Below are positions 4,760 to 6,526 of a stretch of 6,526 nt of DNA, in pieces. The number at the start of each line of letters is the position of its first letter. The stretch's first letter is position 1. Below the pieces are notes generated by a model. That model saw nothing but the letters and a program-made list of their open reading frames with translations, ran no database searches and was not told the origin of the DNA. Origin of the DNA: Planctomycetaceae bacterium (lineage in GTDB: Bacteria; Planctomycetota; Planctomycetia; Pirellulales; Thermoguttaceae); the NCBI GenBank assembly GCA_031259095.1, contig JAIRLW010000073.1, positions 1-6,526 on the forward strand, given 5' to 3'. Made by a program: the position numbers and the translations under genes.

Positions 4760-5641
4760 CTAACCTGCCCTGACAAGAGCCTGCATAACCCGGTCGGTAA
4801 TTGTTTTGATAATCAATTCCTGATCAACATCGTTACAGTTTTGCGGCGTACGCGAACACGCCGAACTGTTCGGAGTTTCCTCGCCGCGGCGGAATGTCGG
4901 CGGTTGGAAAGCGCGGTGACCAACTCCGGTTTCCTTCCAACTGTCACGGAAAACATCGTTGGCGCAGAGTTCACAATTGGCAAGTTCCGCACGCGGATCT
5001 TTGAATCCCCATTTTTGTTTCAGTGTCAATAACTCTTCGGCTTCGTTTTTCGTAAAATATTCCACCTTGCCAAGACTGCGGGCAATAAGCAGAATACGAC
5101 AATAAGCGTCGAGCATTTCCGTTAGAAAATACGCCCGTTCAATCGTCGGTCCCATACTCACCGTTCCATGATTCGCTTGTACGATAATATCGCTCTTGTC
5201 AATAAACGGCAAAATCGCATCAGCAAACGCCTGACCGCCGGGAATCGTGTATTTCGCAATCGGAACATCGCCCATGTTAATATCGACCTCCGGCAAAATA
5301 CATTGCGGAATCGCTTCACGGGCAATACCAAACGCTGTCGCATGAGGCGGATGACAATGAACAACCGATTTAACATCGTTACGGTGTTTCATTATCGTAA
5401 TATGTTGCCGTATTTCACTGGTCATTTTGCGATGACCGGAAATCTGATTGGCATTCATATCGACAACGCAAAGATCATCCGGTTTCATAAAACCTTTACT
5501 AATTCCGGTGGGAGTGCAGACAACACGGTTCTCGTCCATTCGGAACGAAATATTACCGTCATTCGCCGCCGCAAATCCGCGATTATAAATGCGACGGCCA
5601 ATATCACAAATCTCTTCCTTGATCTGATGCAGGTTGGTCAT
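4760..5641 (-). CDS. Microcompartment-associated class II aldolase (PvmN-like, fuculose/rhamnulose-phosphate type)
   Basis: This is a zinc-dependent class II aldolase/adducin-family enzyme that probably cleaves L-fuculose 1-phosphate and/or L-rhamnulose 1-phosphate to DHAP and lactaldehyde. The phosphate-binding segments NDGNISFR (27-34) and TPTG (43-46) are present. TSE with Glu76 is the expected catalytic acid. The zinc histidines are His95 and His97 in HCHPPHA and His158 in ANHGT. Simple FucA/RhaD-type enzymes stop near residue 215; here about 80 residues are added. The extension holds a CxxC (Cys223, Cys226), two more cysteines (262, 269), a flexible Pro/Ser/Asn linker, and a terminal amphipathic helix (274-292) that looks like an encapsulation peptide. 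Such a tail, with the shell gene upstream, matches PvmN of the planctomycete-verrucomicrobial microcompartment. The substrate cannot be fixed from sequence. AAAGGAG lies 13 bases before the ATG. Confidence 0.92.
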   Translation of the reverse strand: MTNLHQIKEEICDIGRRIYNRGFAAANDGNISFRMDENRVVCTPTGISKGFMKPDDLCVVDMNANQISGHRKMTSEIRQHITIMKHRNDVKSVVHCHPPHATAFGIAREAIPQCILPEVDINMGDVPIAKYTIPGGQAFADAILPFIDKSDIIVQANHGTVSMGPTIERAYFLTEMLDAYCRILLIARSLGKVEYFTKNEAEELLTLKQKWGFKDPRAELANCELCANDVFRDSWKETGVGHRAFQPPTFRRGEETPNSSACSRTPQNCNDVDQELIIKTITDRVMQALVRAG

Positions 5642-5654
5642 TTCGTTTTATTAA

Positions 5655-5661
5655 CTCCTTT
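5655..5661 (-). promoter_or_regulatory. Ribosome binding site of the aldolase, long spacer
   Basis: AAAGGAG on the minus strand is a strong match to the 16S tail but lies 13 bases from the ATG at 5641, longer than the usual 5 to 9. No other in-frame start lies nearer, so the ATG is retained. Confidence 0.55.
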
Positions 5662-5696
5662 GTGAAAAACGACAATTGCTCATTCTAAACATCCTG

Positions 5697-5737
5697 TTTT
5701 TAATCGACCAGACTCGACTGAAATCGAGTAAAATGAA
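5697..5737. promoter_or_regulatory. 41-base palindrome-bearing element upstream of the aldolase
   Basis: On the plus strand the element reads TTTTTAATCGA, a 7-base spacer, CGACTGAAATCGAG, then TAAAATGAA. ACTCGA (5712-5717) and TCGAGT (5724-5729) form a perfect 6-base-pair palindrome around CTGAAA. A second copy with the same block order and 7-base spacing lies at 6293-6334 upstream of the shell gene. This copy is 56-96 bases upstream of the aldolase start, where an operator could act. It may equally be a dispersed repeat. Confidence 0.45.
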
Positions 5738-5782
5738 ATTGCGTAAAATGCTCCTTTGAATTGAATAACCGTTAAACTTCGG

Positions 5783-6067
5783 CTAAATGGGTAATTCAAT
5801 CTGATCTAAAATAGCGGCGTTATAAGCATCAATTGGTTTCGGGTTTGGAAAAAACGGCGCCGACGCTTCTGCTCCTTCGCTAAACGCAATCCGTTGTCCT
5901 TCGCCAACCGAAAGATGGTCATAAACAATCAGTTCTTCCGCATTGGGTTCATTTTCCGTTCGTAAATCATTTTCCGTCATCGGCACAACCATTTTCCACC
6001 GGAACCCTTTAATAGACTCATGACAACGTGAAAGCGTTAATTGTCCGATTACTTTACCGATTCGCAT
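5783..6067 (-). CDS. BMC-P pentameric microcompartment shell protein (EutN/CcmL family)
   Basis: This is a shell vertex protein; BMC-P pentamers cap the corners of the icosahedral microcompartment. At 94 residues it fits the single-domain family. The start MRIGKVIGQLTLSRCHESIKG (1-21) is the classic EutN/CcmL N-terminal strand and loop. WKMVVPM (24-30), VYDHLSVGEGQRIAFSEGA (48-66) and PIDAYNAAILDQIEL (78-92) match the core of the fold, including the Gly-rich turn (GEG) and the Asp-Ala after the variable loop. It lies 141 bases upstream of the aldolase on the same strand and is probably cotranscribed or coregulated with it. The start is led only by a weak TTAGG 5 bases before the ATG. No hexamer (BMC-H) or other pathway gene is in the window, so whether this is the edge of a full locus or a satellite is open. 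Confidence 0.93.
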   Translation of the reverse strand: MRIGKVIGQLTLSRCHESIKGFRWKMVVPMTENDLRTENEPNAEELIVYDHLSVGEGQRIAFSEGAEASAPFFPNPKPIDAYNAAILDQIELPI

Positions 6068-6110
6068 TGAGACCTAACAATTTAATTTAATACTTATGAA
6101 ATAGGACGCG

Positions 6111-6136
6111 ATTGATTTACTAAATTGATTTACTAA
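6111..6136. repeat. Perfect 13-base tandem duplication
   Basis: ATTGATTTACTAA occurs twice back to back (6111-6123 and 6124-6136). It lies in the leader region of the shell gene, 44 bases upstream of its start, and could alter leader length or be a slippage product. Confidence 0.75.
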
Positions 6137-6225
6137 TCCGTTTTTAGTATCGACCATAACTTCCTAATCTCTCTAATTTGTTTTAGTTTCGCCAAAAAGT
6201 TCCCCCAGTTTACGCAATAGGGCGT

Positions 6226-6243
6226 CTCTATAAACTCTATAAA
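6226..6243. repeat. Perfect 9-base tandem duplication
   Basis: CTCTATAAA occurs twice back to back (6226-6234 and 6235-6243). On the minus strand each unit gives a TATAGAG, so the duplication doubles a possible -10 sequence of the candidate promoter. Confidence 0.65.
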
Positions 6244-6263
6244 TAATATTGGGAACCGCTCAA
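6236..6263 (-). promoter_or_regulatory. Weak candidate promoter of the shell gene
   Basis: On the minus strand TTGAGC (6263-6258) and TATAGA (6241-6236) are 16 bases apart, each matching the sigma70 consensus at 4 of 6 positions. It would give a leader of about 160 bases. The AT-rich background makes chance matches likely. Confidence 0.22.
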
Positions 6264-6292
6264 TATACCCTTTTCCCAAAACAAACCATTCG

Positions 6293-6334
6293 ATTTTAAT
6301 CGATTTAAGCCGACGGAAATCGAAATAAAATGAA
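6293..6334. promoter_or_regulatory. Second copy of the 41-base element, upstream of the shell gene
   Basis: ATTTTAATCGA, a 7-base spacer, CGACGGAAATCGAA, one extra A, then TAAAATGAA. Outside the spacer, 31 of 34 positions match the copy at 5697-5737, while the spacer itself is largely unrelated. The copy lies 226-267 bases upstream of the shell gene start, just upstream of the candidate promoter. Confidence 0.45.
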
Positions 6335-6358
6335 TGTAATAGATCAGCGGAATTATTG

Positions 6359-6505
6359 TTAGGGAAGTTCCGAAAACGCCGTTATGGTTTGAGAAATCAT
6401 TTTATCGTCTTCTATGACCGAGTTTTAATCTTCTACAACCGGCATTTCGTCTTGTAATATATCAGTGGAATTTTCCAAAACGTCTTTTAACAGTTTCCGC
6501 AAACC
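6359..6505 (-). pseudogene. Possible decayed C-terminal coding stretch
   Basis: One minus-strand frame from 6505 gives GLRKLLKDVLENSTD and then ILQDEMPVVED before TAA at 6425-6427. It continues in the same frame with NSVIEDDKMISQTITAFSEL to a second TAA at 6359-6361. The composition is protein-like (amphipathic helix, then acidic tail) on both sides of the first stop. The same frame has two TGA codons just upstream (6506-6508 and 6512-6514). A frameshifted, nonsense-carrying gene end would explain this; so would chance in about 50 codons. Confidence 0.22.
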
Positions 6506-6526
6506 TCATTTTCAACCTAATTTTCT

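Larger units (their letters stand above)
6068..6526. other. Mostly non-coding region upstream of the shell gene
   Basis: These 459 bases lack a convincing intact gene. They hold a perfect 13-base tandem duplication (6111-6136), a perfect 9-base tandem duplication (6226-6243), a weak minus-strand promoter candidate (6236-6263), the second 41-base element (6293-6334), and a possible decayed coding stretch running in from the right edge (6359-6505). In another minus-strand frame the right edge is open from 6524 to a TGA at 6462-6464 (about 20 residues, basic), which could be the tail of a gene outside the window. Confidence 0.55.

Noticed and set aside
5168..5665. 165-codon plus-strand frame
   Set aside because: Antisense to the aldolase, which has intact catalytic motifs; the Arg/Asn-rich product has no support.
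2831..6526. CRISPR array or tRNA genes in the intergenic repeats
   Set aside because: Repeat units are too short and irregularly spaced for CRISPR, with no unique spacers of even length; no TPsiC-loop signature or cloverleaf was seen.

Overview
The window looks like chromosomal DNA from a planctomycete-like bacterium (Planctomycetes/Verrucomicrobia group), moderately AT-rich by eye. The strongest pointer is a class II aldolase with a microcompartment-targeting tail next to a BMC-P pentamer shell gene. That pairing is characteristic of the PV-type bacterial microcompartment, which degrades L-fucose and L-rhamnose. Gene starts are also only partly Shine-Dalgarno-led, and the intergenic regions are long and repeat-laden. 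No marker fixes the species.

Layout. Positions 2-1204 (+): the 3' end of an unrecognised gene, then epmA, the ligase that puts beta-lysine on elongation factor P. Positions 1208-2830 (-): a 540-residue, mostly disordered protein of unknown function, convergent with epmA with only 3 bases between the stops. It carries two copies of a short W-x3-[VA]-S-Q-[LI]-G motif and an ordered-looking C-terminal segment. Positions 2831-3225: intergenic repeats and hairpins. Positions 3226-4163 (-): a two-gene unit, an 85-residue unknown protein overlapping cytidylate kinase (cmk) by one base, with a good sigma70-type promoter and ribosome binding site upstream. Positions 4164-4759: further hairpins and dispersed repeats, including a probable terminator for the aldolase. 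Positions 4760-6067 (-): the microcompartment module of BMC-P shell protein followed by the aldolase. Positions 6068-6526: mostly non-coding, with two short tandem duplications, a second copy of a 41-base element, and a possible decayed coding stretch.

How the parts work together. The aldolase should split a deoxy-ketose 1-phosphate into DHAP and lactaldehyde inside a protein shell whose vertices are capped by the BMC-P pentamer. No other shell or pathway gene lies in the window. The cmk unit (nucleotide metabolism) and epmA (translation) are housekeeping neighbours with no evident link to it.

The most notable unannotated signal is in the intergenic DNA. A 41-base element with a small palindrome occurs upstream of both microcompartment genes in the same orientation and with the same internal 7-base spacing, and a variant occurs beyond cmk. 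Two other short repeat families recur in the 2831-3225 and 4164-4759 gaps. The 41-base element could be a shared operator of the microcompartment genes or just another dispersed repeat; the window cannot decide.
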